A stretch of DNA of 64,000 bases from Paragonimus westermani (lineage: Eukaryota > Platyhelminthes > Trematoda > Plagiorchiida > Troglotrematidae). Position 1 is the first letter of the stretch, and each line of letters opens with the position of its first letter. The translations under genes were made by a program, and so were the position numbers. The stretch covers positions 25,381-89,380 of the forward strand of contig QNGE01000922.1 in the NCBI GenBank assembly GCA_008508345.1. The letters are read 5' to 3'. A model generated the notes under the pieces. It saw only the letters and a list, made by a program, of their open reading frames with translations, did no database searches and was not told where the DNA came from. This document shows positions 22,476 through 34,982 of the stretch, in pieces.

Positions 22476-23789
22476 TTGAAAATATCCGAATAAAAAACTC
22501 ATTTTAATACACAAAGCTCATTTCATCTAATTAGTTATTAACAAAAGGCGTTTGCACTCGGTTGGTTTGCTTTCAAACAAAAACCATGGGATGCTTGAGT
22601 ATATGCAATACACTGGCAACGACATTTATAAAATTCACTGGAATTGAGATTTGAACTAAAGAGAGGATATCAGCAGCTCCATGACCAAGGAACTGTTTGA
22701 GTCAACAGACGAAACCTACTGGGAGCGAGACAGCGCCTACTGAGTAGCACTGATTCAGAGCACAAATAACTATATGAATTTTCGATTGCACAACATCACA
22801 TCGAACGTTTCGACCGGGCCTGCCACTGGACGACTTTGAGCTCTGGTACACACTTTCTGTTGTCATTGCTTTCTTCCCCACAGCGCTTGACAATTATTTG
22901 GACATAAGTTTAGTCATTCTTTGTAATAATCATCAGTCTGTTCTGCCCATCTGGAAGTCGTTACAGCTGACATTTAACTGACATCAAACCCGACAGGAGG
23001 GGCATTTTGGTATATTACGATCGTCAGTGAACGCAACAACGCTTCAAAATGAAAGTAACAATCGTGATCCAACCACACATTATTTATCAACCAAGTATGA
23101 AATTGTAAGTTTCCCTGGCTAGTATATACGTTCTTAACTGACTAAAGTAACCGAACTGTTGACGTTTTGCAACGTTTTATTTCTTCATTGATCACTTTTC
23201 ATGTAAAACTATTGTTATCATTAGTTATGTTTTTATAGTGTAGGCCTTTTAACAAGATCTCAGTGTTACTGTCATTTTAATTTTTACTCTGGAAATCTTT
23301 TCCTGGTTGGTTACAATCATTACAAGAGGTGTAAGTTTGATGACTATGGAGTGGAATAGATGAAGCCGTATTATGAATACAACCAGTTTGCATCAGATGT
23401 TTAAGGTTATGAACAAAACACGACAGTCCTCTTGCGTTGCCGATACACATGTGTATTTGTGTCGTTGCTCGCACTTTTACATTTTCTTTGGTGCGTTTAT
23501 CCGTAGTAAACCAGATGTAGATGACCATGTATGTGCGCACATCTGAGTGCGTTTTGTATGTTTACGTGAGGAAGAGAGGAGAATACCTTGAGTTTAGTTC
23601 CGGTCACTTCCCGTGCCCAAAGAATCCGTCTAATCTACCAATGATGGATCGTTTCCGGAAGGGTTTTATGAAAATACCATTGGCAGAATTTCTTAAGGCC
23701 GCCGTGCTCTTAAATACTGATCGTGTGGATTCAGTTTATTTTGTGCCTATTCTCACTGAGAATTCACAGTATTTGACTACGATTCTTAC
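22476..23789. other. Region upstream of the RING gene
   Basis: No supported exon. A 91-codon frame at 23521-23796 (+) ends just before the RING start codon and is probably not coding. The sequence ATTCTTACAG at 23780-23789 is a fair splice acceptor and could join an upstream 5' untranslated exon to the RING exon. A promoter was not recognised. Confidence 0.4.
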
Positions 23790-23813
23790 AGTATAATCCA
23801 GAAAGGAAATTTA

Positions 23814-24293
23814 ATGGGCATACCATCAGAAAGATTTATCAATCATGTTGACGAAAATCTGATATGTGGGATTTGTCATGGAGTTTTTGTCTGTCCTGTG
23901 CTCACCGACTGCGGACACACGTTCTGTGCTCTCTGCATGAAGCAGTGGCTTCAAACCCCAAATTTCAACGTTGATCCGCAAACTCCTAAACGGTGCCCCA
24001 CATGCAGACACGAATTTCTCCAGACGTCATCAATCCAAACAGGAACAGAGGAAATCGGCGCAGTCTTTACATTCGCCCATCCAGTACTATCGCTGCGTAA
24101 TTTTATTGGTTCAATGTTAGTCCACTGTGAAAATACGGCGCGAGGTTGTACAACTGTGGAGTCGGTTGAAGTGATGAGTTCTGGTATCCATACTTGCGTG
24201 TGCTCATACACCCCCATGGATTGTGCTGGCTGTGGTCAAACGGTTAATCGGTTGGAGCTGGCCGCTCACCAGTTGGGTTGTTTTGGCATTCAA
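23814..24293 (+). CDS. RING plus TRAF-type zinc-finger E3 ligase, first coding exon (RNF41/NRDP1-like)
   Basis: This exon encodes 160 residues in a complete phase-0 frame. The start Met-Gly, then Arg-Phe at 7-8 and Val-Asp-Glu at 12-14, just before the first zinc cysteine, matches the N-terminal layout of RNF41/NRDP1 and PDZRN proteins, which supports this ATG. A C3HC4 RING is complete: Cys18, Cys21, Cys33, His35, Cys38, Cys41, Cys61, Cys64. A second, TRAF-type zinc-binding part follows (Cys105, Cys112, His126, Cys128/130, Cys137, Cys140, His152, Cys156). Such proteins transfer ubiquitin from an E2 to receptor or signalling substrates. The exon ends at a consensus GTGAGT donor (24294). The gap between the sixth and seventh zinc ligands is longer than in NRDP1. 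The family is clear, the exact orthologue is not. Confidence 0.85.
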
Positions 24294-27200
24294 GTGAGTA
24301 GCAGTCTTACAGAAGAGTGATGATTTTATTTCCCACAATTAAATCTGTTTACATCTGGTGCTTATTACCATACTTTATTGAACGAACCACTGTTAAATCT
24401 ACGAACACAACCAACTAACTCGTCCAGAAACAAAATAGCAAGTACACATATTTTCAGTGTTCCATCACGAAGCTTATTACAGCACAAATGCACAGGAGCT
24501 AGTTGCTAGGGCATGGTTAGCTTGACCAACCATTATCGTCTCGAGACAACTGTCGCACTTTGGCCTTTGTGGAGCTCATTCAAAACGTATCGAAAATAGC
24601 ATCTTCGCCTTCCTTTGAACTAACAAAGTTCACGTGATCTCCCAGTTTTTCCACACAGAAGCAAAATGTTAAAACTGTCTCCAGTGTATGTCAACAACAA
24701 GGATGGGCAAATTTTTACTAAATATATTAATTAATCTCTTGGCATACGATGTGATAAGTGCAATATTCGAAAAATGTGGATGATTCGCATAACCGTCAGA
24801 AAATTCCTATAAGAACAGAGGCAACAATGTGATCAACAGTTGTCGATTATTCCGTCCCGGGTCAATACAATCACAAAGATTTCACCAAGACGTCACAAAA
24901 CAAACTGCGAAATAAACAAGGCCAGACTGTTAACGAATGACAATAAATGCTACTACTAGACTCAACACAATAATTCGATAGGTCTGGACCGGACGGTGAC
25001 TGGATGGTACGTCACACGGTCAGGGCCAAGTGTTTGCGTGGTTAGACTGGATGTGACTGATCTGTGACCATGGAATTTGCAATGACTGAACGAATTACTT
25101 TTGAGAGCACAAGTTAGGGTTGCGTGCACTACTGGGCATATTCTTGCGATATGTCTGGGATAATCCTGTTAAATCGTATAAGATATTTCTAAATAATCGT
25201 AAATTGAACTTCCTAGTGAGTAGTTAAGTGGGGCTATTCGGACAATATGGGTCAGAAAACCCCGTTGAACTCAAACTCTCATTTTTACTGAGACACTCTT
25301 GATTGAACTGTTCACCACATATTGCCATATACGTTTCAAATAAATCACTAATTTCGAGTTGGCGACTAAAGAAAGTCAACTCAACTGTTAACATGTTGCG
25401 AAAGGCTCTCTCTCTCACTTTGTTCTGAAGAAATAGATAGAGAAACTCTAGCGTTTTATTTACACTAAGATCGAACGTCATTTGTCTACAGTCAGACATT
25501 CTGGTTCAATAATACTATCATCGTCAACGTACAGTCAACCCTGCAGTTAATCAGCACAATACACTTCTTCTCGTTAGACGAGAATCGGTTGTAATTTCCC
25601 CACATAGACATTTTTGAGATAACGCACGCTAAAACTGCCTACTTAGTATTGCCAAATTCCTAGTCATTCACTCTTTCTCACTACGATACTTCATACCTTC
25701 AGTTTTGCAAAATTATTTTTTTCTAAGCTCATTTCGATATCTATATTCACAATGTTTGGAAATTCCTCATTCTTCTCAAAGTTTATTAGAACACATCAGC
25801 TCATTTTTATTCTCAAGGTTACTATAATTTTGCTGCCGAGATGAAGCCAAATTTTAATGGTACGGGTTTATTTGGAATCATTTCGTATGAAACAAAAAGG
25901 AGTGTTTTTATTAGAGAAGATAAAGGCCTGTCTACATTGCAAAACATAAACTGACTGAGTGGAGTATCAAAGTGACTTCGAGTAATTACTTCGTAACGGT
26001 TATTCCTTTTTGCAGTATACAGATGCACGTTATTTTCCGTATGGTATTTCACAGCGATCTTGTTACAACAAGTTGAGGCGAACTTGCACAGACACGACAG
26101 GTGCACTGACAATCGACCAGCACTAACGAGAGCGGATCTTGATTGTTGTATTCCTTTCAGAAAATGTTAGTCAAAACAGATTATAAATTCACAACCATCG
26201 GCTTATTTAACTATAGTAACCGAGTAGTCCAATTCAACAGTTAGCTCGCGTCAATTCTCATTATCGATTTTAGTGTTTTCCAGTATAACATTCTCTTTTC
26301 CCTCTTGTTTTCACTTCTTTTCATTTCATTCACGATAACTCCTCGGCCAAGTGCGTACACGCTGTGGTCTTTTTTCCCGTCACTTCATTGAATTCTTCGT
26401 ACATACCATAGGGTTTGCCTCAAACATCTAATTTAACTGCTACCAAATCTAAACGTAACAACATGTTGTTTCCACTTATGACAAGTAACCATTATAGAAA
26501 GTCTTCAGAGTATTCTTCATTTCTTCAAGTGAATAACGAACCTTCATCTTGATGCAGTTCTGCTAATAGTCTAGAGATTACTTCAAGTGGAACTGTCACT
26601 AGGTTGCTTTATAACAAAGTCAGGGATTTATCTGTAAACGTCCGACGGTAAAAGTTTGGTCTCATTCTTCTCAAGTGATCAACAGGTTTATCAACGTTTG
26701 AGTTTGCCTCAGGTTGTGAAATATTCAATAGTAGTTTCCCCTGATCTGTTTTTAATGGATTTGGTACTTTTACCTGATCCTCAAATCATTTGTCATACAC
26801 AACTGCTACCCTCCTATGCACAAATGGTTTCTTTTATCACTGTTCCCGGCTGTTACGCTTTCTAGTGCCTACAGGCTAAAATCGATCAGTCGTTTTGTGA
26901 TGAACCTACATACGTGCAAGTATTCACCACTGTTCTAAAGAAGTCGAGTGAGAGGTTCTACGTCAAGACAACCGTCGAAGTATTTGACGGATTTCGAATT
27001 TGTTCGGTCTCTTCAGCACTACGTGCGCGGGAGAGTCGGATCTGGGCCTGAAAAGTAATGGTCTGAACTGTCGATGTGCGTCTACTCACAAGTAGCGGGT
27101 TCGGTATGGTGCTAATAGGACACAACTTCGCTTGTGGTCTCCGGAACCAAAAGTTTTTCAGTTGTCCTTCATCCGTTAGACACGTTAGTAAGCGATAAAC

Positions 27201-27402
27201 ACGAATTCTCTAATCTGGATGTTCAACGCATAGTGCTGATTACACGCTTACTGGGTTGGATAAGTTGCCTAAACTGGGTGGGCAGTGACAAAATATCATC
27301 GGTGATTCATCCGTATTAAAGTTCCGTTCATAGGTTTACTATGTAAGCTGATGGCATATGTACAGTAATTCAATCACCTTTTAACATTTTTCGTTTACAC
27401 AG
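24294..27402 (+). other. Intron of the RING gene
   Basis: Starts with GTGAGT and ends with a pyrimidine-rich tract plus ACACAG at 27397-27402. Both borders are phase 0. No middle exon with matching phase was recognised in these 3.1 kb. The frame at 26656-26865 (+) is hydrophobic but has no matching splice borders that I could support, so an extra exon cannot be excluded. Confidence 0.6.
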
Positions 27403-27792
27403 GCGGAATTACAAGATATTGACGCTGACAACTCACCCTTTGGTTTAATCAATAGAACTGACGAACAAACACAAACTGAAACAAATTTTGACAAGGGTAC
27501 TTCTGACGGACTGCAATGGCTGTCAACTGTGAAACACAAAACCAATGTCTGCTGCTGCACAAAAGAAACACAAACGGAATTTTTGGAATCAGAAGACTCA
27601 ACCACCAAACATAAAGCTACGTTTGTTCGTGAGCTAACCAGCTTATACTTACTTAACCGGAGCCTAGTCAAACTAGTGTATGCACTCAAAATTGAGTTGT
27701 CCACATCTCAGGCGGAACTGCGTTTGTGTAACTTAAAACAGAAGGCTGTCGCTCAGAATCTTATCAAGAGAGATCACCAGAAGACATTGTGA
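27403..27792 (+). CDS. RING gene, last coding exon
   Basis: Preceded by a strong acceptor (TTTTTCGTTTACACAG) and open in phase 0 for 129 codons to TGA at 27790-27792. This matches the phase at which the RING exon ends at 24293, and joined they give a 289-residue protein. The N-terminal part is acidic and polar with two Thr-Gln-Thr-Glu motifs and a Cys-Cys-Cys cluster. The C-terminal half (about 27630-27790) is Leu- and Lys-rich with heptad-like spacing, so a helix or short coiled coil is likely, as follows the zinc fingers in NRDP1-like proteins. An AATAAA lies at 28159-28164. The join is inferred from phase and splice signals and was not shown by transcript data. Confidence 0.65.
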   Translation, partial: AELQDIDADNSPFGLINRTDEQTQTETNFDKGTSDGLQWLSTVKHKTNVCCCTKETQTEFLESEDSTTKHKATFVRELTSLYLLNRSLVKLVYALKIELSTSQAELRLCNLKQKAVAQNLIKRDHQKTL

Positions 27793-29913
27793 TTATTCAA
27801 ATTGTTCATACTTTCAGATACGCATAAAATTTGATCCCCGTTTGAGTTTCTAACTTCACAAGCCTGCTCATTTACTTATTTTTGTCATTTCCTTTATTTT
27901 CTTGCTCTTCTTCATAACAGGCGAAACGGAAGCAACCTCACACCTTTGCCTTACACCATTGTATCTCACTGACTGTTTTGGTTGCGTTAAAAACAGGCTA
28001 CCTTTTGTCTAGTACCTGAGAAGTCTGTTTCCCATCAGGCTTCAGATCTTTGCACAATGGTATTAATTCTGTTATATTTTAACTGAGAGAATGTGTAGAA
28101 AATCCACTAGAGTTCCATGAGTGAGTGCGTTATTTATTTGGTTATTGGATAGAAAAAAAATAAAATACTAGATGGTAATGCCGAATTGTTTACAGTTTCA
28201 CATTTAGTTAAACTAATCAGTCGTGCCAAAAACGGTGTACAGCACCTTCTTCGTGCAACTCCTCTTCGGATCAATGAAACAACTTTCGGTTAATGAACTG
28301 CAAACAGTACTTTAAAACGAAGATACTACTGGTCCCAACAACAGGATGAAACTACACATAGCCCGGTACATCTCAATACAACATGTAATGAGTTATGCGT
28401 AAACTTTAACGACTTTCTGAGAAAAACTGGAGTGTGTTCTTGCTCGATATCCTACCGAAACACCAATGAACATGTGCTTGGTCGGCACACTTGATGAACA
28501 ATTAGAAACGATTGATAGGGTCTTATAAGAGTGTCACTGTCTCGAATACTTTGTTACAGTGAACGTGTTAGTGAACGAGCCACTTGCGTCAATCGTCACA
28601 AGAGACGGCAGACACATTTCTTGCCTAGAAGAGACAGGAAGGCAAAGGAACTCAACGATGGACCGTAATAGATACTCAGATGCACACTTCCGGCTACAGC
28701 GCCATGTACCAAGTGCCACATCTCTGAGTCGACTGAGCCCGAAATATAAACTGCCTGCCCTAATCAACATAGACCCGTGTTTATTCTGTACCCAGCATGC
28801 ACCACACCATGCATCTTTGTCGACTAAGTTCCTGTCGAACCAAACAAAGATGAATTCCAGTAGATAATGCGCAACCGATTTGATCACGTCTGTCGAAATC
28901 ATATTTTGCATATAATTAACTGTTAGTGACCTCTGTGTTAGCTAAAAGCAGGTCTCTCGGACATTTGAAAACTGAGGCCAAAACTCTCAAAGTCCAAAAA
29001 TCTAGTCCAGAATTCCATACTTGCAATTAATCTCCATCAATATTAGAATTCCACTTGCCGACTTCTTACATCGGGCGCGCTCACAACTCGGTTAGACACC
29101 TGTGTAAAACGGGAGTGAGTCACTCGTGTGCAAATGACCTTTACTAATGTCTGTGGTTGTCAGTTGTTTAACAATGAAGAATCCAAGACCCAGGCAAGTT
29201 CTACAGGTCCTTGAAATATTCTATTCGATAGAATAGACTAAACACTGTCTAGGTTTGATGACTAACAGCTCACACCCAGAAATGACTGTCCATTCTTAGC
29301 TTCCACAAGGAAGAAAATGACTGAATTTTGGAATAGACAAAACTTTCGACATTTTGCATCACTGTTCCGTCATTATACAAACGCTTTGATGGTAACCTTA
29401 TGATTGTGGTCTACGATTCCAGTATTAATTACAATGTGTATTTGAAAAAACTTCACTTTTGAAAACACCGTTAAAGTTCACATCCTTCCTTTGTCAACCG
29501 TCTCGATAGACACGCACGGCGGTAAAAACATAAGAGATTATTTTGGCCAACAAATCATTCGCTTTGAATTGTCGGTTAGTTTACCGAGCAATGTACGAAA
29601 CATCGGTTTGATGGAACACGTGACCGCAACACCTAAGTAAATTTTGAGGCAGTATTTTTAAAACAACTGACCGGTCCATTCAGTTGTCCTAATGCTACCT
29701 TCTTTTCAAGATTTTAAAGCAACAAATGATGACGCAAAAATGTAAGCTATCTTAGTCTTATTTAATAAACAGCAAAATCCTACGCCGTGTCCTCAATTGT
29801 GCCGGTTACTTGCATATTCAACGTTTGTGAAAATTGTCACGGCCAAAAAGCTTGACATATTTCCGTTATACCCTCTTCATTTGTCATTCACTCTTTTAGA
29901 CGTTCTGCCGCAG
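27793..29913. other. Downstream region, no supported gene
   Basis: Contains the likely 3' untranslated region of the RING gene up to AATAAA at 28159-28164. At 28534-28911 both strands are open for 100 codons or more, with no recognised domain. This may be a relic of a mobile element or chance. Confidence 0.4.
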
Positions 29914-29992
29914 GTGACTTCGCCCTTTCCGTTTATGTTAGACGGAGAGAGGAATGTTCCGGCTTCTTCAAGTCTTTCCTATGGGAATGGGT
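29914..29992 (+). CDS. Candidate short exon, unidentified
   Basis: A 79-base segment lies between a pyrimidine-rich acceptor (ending GCCGCAG at 29913) and a perfect GTAAGT donor at 29993. It is open in a frame that reads Val-Thr-Ser-Pro-Phe-Pro-Phe, then Asp-Gly-Glu-Arg-Asn, then Pro-Ala-Ser-Ser-Ser. The size is ordinary for an internal exon. No domain is recognised and no partner exon found nearby, so support rests on the splice signals alone. Confidence 0.25.
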
Positions 29993-31796
29993 GTAAGTTA
30001 AGCGAGGCAAGTTGCATATCAAACACAGACACTTGATATGAATTTATTGGCCACATCTGATGAAACTGATGCATGGAATACGTTTATTACAGTGCAACTA
30101 TATCCACTTGTATTAAATGATTTTCATTTGTGATTAGCCAGCAGTCCATGAGTTATTGGGGAAAAAATTTCATTATGACGGGCATTATTTTCGTTCGGAC
30201 TCACCAGTAATGATAATATGAACGAAGTGTAATCCGGTGTTTGTGTACAATCAGCTGAGTCCTTAATCCGTTAAATTGGCTCTCTGCGAGCAGGTCCCAA
30301 AACAGTCTAATTTGTTTCAAACAAATCTACGAATTGTGTATGATTTCGCCCCAATTTGTTTTTTTGCGTTTCAATAATTCAAGAAAAGAAGATACTTGAA
30401 TTACGATAGATTCTGAAGTAACAGTCAGTTCATATTTCGCGAGCAATGTAAGCAGTCACATTAGGTGTGCACAGTCTTAGGCTATTATGTTTACAACGTT
30501 CGCCATCTTATAGTTACGTGCATATTTAAACCAAGCTAGAGTTTACTGAAACGATGCTATAACATAGTAACCTTTCAACTGTTCAGCAAGACAAACAACC
30601 AGCTGTTTACACCCAACCTACAACTACTATGAACAGAAGCAACAATTAATTTGCGGGTCCCTTCACCTTATTGTGAGACAGTTGTACTGCACAGTTTTGT
30701 AAAGTTAAACTTTTTTAATTGAATTCGAAACAGTCACCTTAAATAATAACTCTAAATCTCGTACTCTTATGTGAAGACGGTATATTGATTCAATCGGCTG
30801 AAAGCATTACTTTGAAGTAAATGGTAAAGCTATCATTGTATTATTTACGCATTAGTCTACCGTACATACAAGTGAATTGAAACATTCTAACGTCAAAATA
30901 CTTACCAATTTTGTAAAAAGTACGGCATTGTTCAATTAAATTTGCATAGTATCTCCTAAGTTCATTCTGCCACAATTAACCCAGGCAACCCAGCAGACAG
31001 AGCCATAAACAATAAAGCAATTAAGGGATGTTTGTTTTGACTACACGAAAGCAGGGCAGAACACAGAAAACAATCAACAGTCTAGGAGTAGCCAGAAAAC
31101 AACCAGTGTATGCATTTCGTTGTGGTGAGCAACGGGATTATTCCCACTGACAGCTACCGAATTTATACGCTGAAAAGTGAATGAAGTTGTTTGGTGGCAA
31201 AATAAAAACAGGAATTATTCTCGAGATAACAGGAAGAGTAGTTTATTGAGCTGCTTGTTATAGCTTGGTTTTAGGCTGGAAGATTAATTTATATGTATAG
31301 AACATGTTATCGTAACGAGTCTGGCAAGAATGTACAACTTGAAAATCTTGATCGTCTAATCGGTAAAATAGTTTAAACCAGAATTTGTCTGTAATGCTGG
31401 TCAGTCAGGTTCTTTCAAACTTGGTCGAAATCAACGTGGTGGTTTTTGTGACGTTACAAATCTAACCTGACTAGTCCCTGTAGTAACAATGTCATCTTTT
31501 CAACAGTTATTTCATTGGCCACTCTGAGAGTCCGCGATGAGGAGATTGCTATGAATCTCTCCCCGAAGTACACAGAACTAATGTTGTTCAAGCCATATTT
31601 TATTTGAAAAGAGTAATTACAAACCTGTTAGAGTAGCTTTTTATTAACATCAACGGCTACAAACCGTAGTTCATTGGATTGCGACCTGAATGTGCAGCAG
31701 ACTGAATAGCAAGCCCCAACAAGACTTGCTAAAGGGAATTTATTTATTTATCATCAAGGTATGTTCATATATAAGTTTGTATTATTCTGTCGTTAG
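29993..31796. other. No supported gene
   Basis: AT-rich sequence without recognised exons or repeats. Confidence 0.45.
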
Positions 31797-31950
31797 CACA
31801 CAAAGGTACGTGTTGAAAATTGAAGAAATCAATTGGGAAGCTGGCCGAATGGATAACACAGACCTGCTCAGGATATGCTCACGATTTGATAAAATTGTCA
31901 CTGACGTTTCGGGTATACTTTCGAGGGACCAGCACTACACAATGTGCTAA
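31797..31950 (+). CDS. Candidate terminal exon, unidentified
   Basis: Follows TTCTGTCGTTAG at 31785-31796 and is open to a TAA at 31948-31950. It encodes about 50 residues of strongly protein-like, helix-favouring sequence (Leu-Lys-Ile-Glu-Glu-Ile-Asn-Trp-Glu, then Asp-Leu-Leu-Arg-Ile-Cys-Ser-Arg-Phe-Asp-Lys-Ile-Val). No family is recognised. It could equally end an open stretch that starts at 31690. The call rests on composition and an acceptor only. Confidence 0.3.
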
Positions 31951-34664
31951 GATTCTGATAACACGAAGATTGTCAACCGTTCTTAATTAAAATGACAATT
32001 AATATTTGATCACAGTATGCACCCAATACATATGTCCAAATGCAGTCAAGGTGCTCTGAGCACCAAGTTTAGTGGTTGTCATGCATCTGGCATTTCGAAA
32101 TCAATTTTCTCAGATCATTTAGCACAGGCGGTTTGAAATCACGGCCAATGGAAGTGAATGACAGAAGATGTGGAACAATTCGCGAGTACAAGAGAGATTT
32201 TGATATCTTGGGATGTAAGTACTCGGGTTTCTGCAGACTCTAGTTATCTTTTATTACAGTTGAACAGTGAATGCCACCCATGACAAATATTGTTTGGTAA
32301 CAAGCACCCAATGAACCTGACTAACAGAAATGACTCTGAACTCAGTGTTGGCCGCTAGATGAAATGCTTGTATAGTATGCCGCTAGGTCTCGGTTTGCTC
32401 AAGAAAGAATCCCGAAACTGACGATCCTTGCTTCAGTTGATCTATAACGTTAAAATTAAAAATATTACATTACCAAGGATGGTTTGTTCACTTATCTGTT
32501 GTAATAGTCGTACAAGATTTATGAGCACAATGTTTGGATCATCGGAGGGTCACAGGTGAGAACAAGTGTGGGGTTCTTTACTTGTATGTGAGCCTTTTAT
32601 TGGAACCAGTCTGGTAAAAAGCTATAAACGATATGTGAATCCAGCTGGAAGTCAGCAGTGGCCTTATTGTCGACCACTACAAAGTTAATAATCCAACCGA
32701 CGAACAAACCCTGTAATCTGCTTCCGTGGTAGAAATAGAGTGTATGAATCCTTCCAGCTATCGTCCCAAAAAGTCCAACGTCAATCGAACGCACCGAGAA
32801 ACTTTCAGACCGCATCTTTAACAGACCTGATGGAATATGCAGCATACACATGAACAATATTTGTGGCTGTCCTGTTCATAGATTGGTTGCGTAGTCTGTC
32901 AAGGCTCTTTGAAATACTGTATATTTACCTGTTTTTGAATCCCCATCTGGCCAGACAAAAAGGATTGGTGAAAAGTGGCCATATGTCAAGCTGAAATGGA
33001 TTCTCAAATCAAAAAAACGGTTTCCAGGTGTACAGTGAGAACAAAATTTTATCCAGTGATCTTGGCGGTTTCAACTTTCATTACGTTAAGCAACACCCTA
33101 AATTAATGCCTCACAGGAAACTATAGAATTCTAAAAACTCTGAATATTGATAATAGTTGGCCGTTTAGAACTACTTCGAATTCTGCATTGCCTTCAATAC
33201 AACTCCTTCGATTAAGTTAAATGGCCCATTAGGAGAATTTTAACGCCAGTTACAAGTGATTCGTCCACATACGTGGCACAGTGTTTAATTTTTCTGGTGC
33301 ACAAGGAGTTTTTGATAGCACATCGATTTACACTCCTATCTCCTTGGAACCGTACGGGTCTATGTAGAATTCTGATAGCGATGACGGTTGCTATAGTGTT
33401 AACGTATTCTGCTGACAGATTTGATAGCTCGCATCGACATTTCTAACCGGTGAAGTGATTGAATTGCTTGATATGATCTGTTTAGTATATATGTTCAAAA
33501 TGTGTTGATGAGTTGCCAGAGAGGGTTGGATTTTCTGCGTACGACGCATCTTGTTCCTCTCTACACATATCCGTTCCTGTTAAACCAAGCATTCCAAATT
33601 GATTACCTGAAAACATTTGATACCTCTCTTTGATTTTCATCTTGTTCATGATTATAGTAGCATATTTTTTCAACTTTTGTGAACCCAGCAATCGTAACCT
33701 GTTTCACCACTATCTGAATTCAGCTGTTTTCTTGAGTCTAACTTGTGACGATTTTTGACCCTTTTGTCGACTCTGTTGTTTGGTTGTTCTTAGCTCGTTT
33801 GGTTGAACACTCGATTGGTTCGCATTTAAGACGGGAGAGACTTTTCACTTTTCCGTTCATTTATCAAACCGTCTTAGCTGGCGTTACTGAAATAACAAAT
33901 TGAGTCTGCTAAGACTAATCCAAATCCCATAGCCGACTGTAGGCTACTGTTGAAATCCAGAAAGCAAACGTTTTTTACAAAACAAGAATACGAAAAAAAG
34001 TGATGGTCAGATAAGTAAATACGATCATGCCACTTCTATGGACTGCCCATTACAGCAATTAGTGTTGTCGCCAATTAAGTCAACATGAAATCTCACTAAA
34101 TATTCTCACAGACAATTTAATAACCAGGCTGTTGATCGCATCAACATGGATTGCACTTGATTTTTGTGTCAGTCACCCTTACGTCCGCTTACCAAAGAAC
34201 AGGCTCCGAGCGATCGAACCACTGAAATGAAATGGGGATGTGATCGTGTCAAGTTATATTTGTCTACACACTTCGTGTGCAGTGGTTGAACCTACGAACA
34301 ACAATTGGATCACTCAAATCTGGATTCGATGCAGTTAGCCAGACAAATTTTGGGAAGGAATGGTCCAGTAGAACCGGCCCATAACTGTGGCTAAGAATGC
34401 TGACAGTAAGTTTTCAATTCCCACAAGACTATGGACATGTTCAACGCTACGCACTTTGTCGAGGAAGTTGAAATTGTCAGTAAAATGCTTTTTGTGATGA
34501 ATTAATCAACAGTAGGCTTGAAGGGACCTAAGAGGCCAACATAATAGGAAAACGACAGTAGGGAGCTCTAGACTTCAGCTTTCAAAACAGTGAACTACCA
34601 CAAAAAATCACCGGAATCCTAGCATTGTTTAGAATGGCAGAAACACGTTACAGGTCTGCAGACC
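31951..34664. other. No supported gene
   Basis: No recognised exon, RNA gene or repeat. The small frames at 32597-32857 (-) and 33482-33691 (-) have no motif. Confidence 0.45.
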
Positions 34665-34668
34665 TCGG

Positions 34669-34978
34669 TGTAGCGAGCACGAGTGGTCGAAATATACTAC
34701 TCACACTAACACTATTCAAGAGTGTGGCAAGAGCATGGATTTTGAAACCGAAATGGTCAAGAGAAAAAAAAGAAGAAACACTGGGGTGCAGCATCGAGTG
34801 AAATGGTTCTTGCTAAATAAAGGAACTGAGGTTTGGTGTCCGTGTAAACCGTGACTTTCAGAGACGAGTTTGGTACGCAGGTGAGTGTTTTGCTGATGGT
34901 CCTGTTAAAATGCGTAACACATGGATTGGTCTTCCTGGTGAATAACCCTTGTTTCACCCGCATCCTTGGTTCGCAACA
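34669..34978 (+). mobile_element. Diverged LTR (copy 4)
   Basis: Starts TGTAGCGAGC and ends GGTTCGCAACA, and aligns along its length with the other LTR copies. Matching landmarks include ATACTACTCACAC after the start, AACTGAGG-TTTGGTGTC in the middle and a CATCC-TTGGTTCGCAACA end. It is clearly more diverged than copies 1-3, and its AATAAA has become AATAAC. Flanks TCGG (34665-34668) and TCAG (34979-34982) differ by one base and may be a decayed 4-bp target duplication. It is a solo LTR of an older insertion or a sister subfamily. Confidence 0.6.
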
Positions 34979-34982
34979 TCAG

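Noticed and set aside
23521..23796. 91-codon frame just upstream of the RING start as a separate gene
   Set aside because: No domain, a non-homologous reading, and it overlaps the probable 5' splice region of the RING exon.
28534..28911. Overlapping open frames of 125 (-) and 102 (+) codons
   Set aside because: Open on both strands over the same bases, no domain, no convincing splice borders. Not called as a gene.
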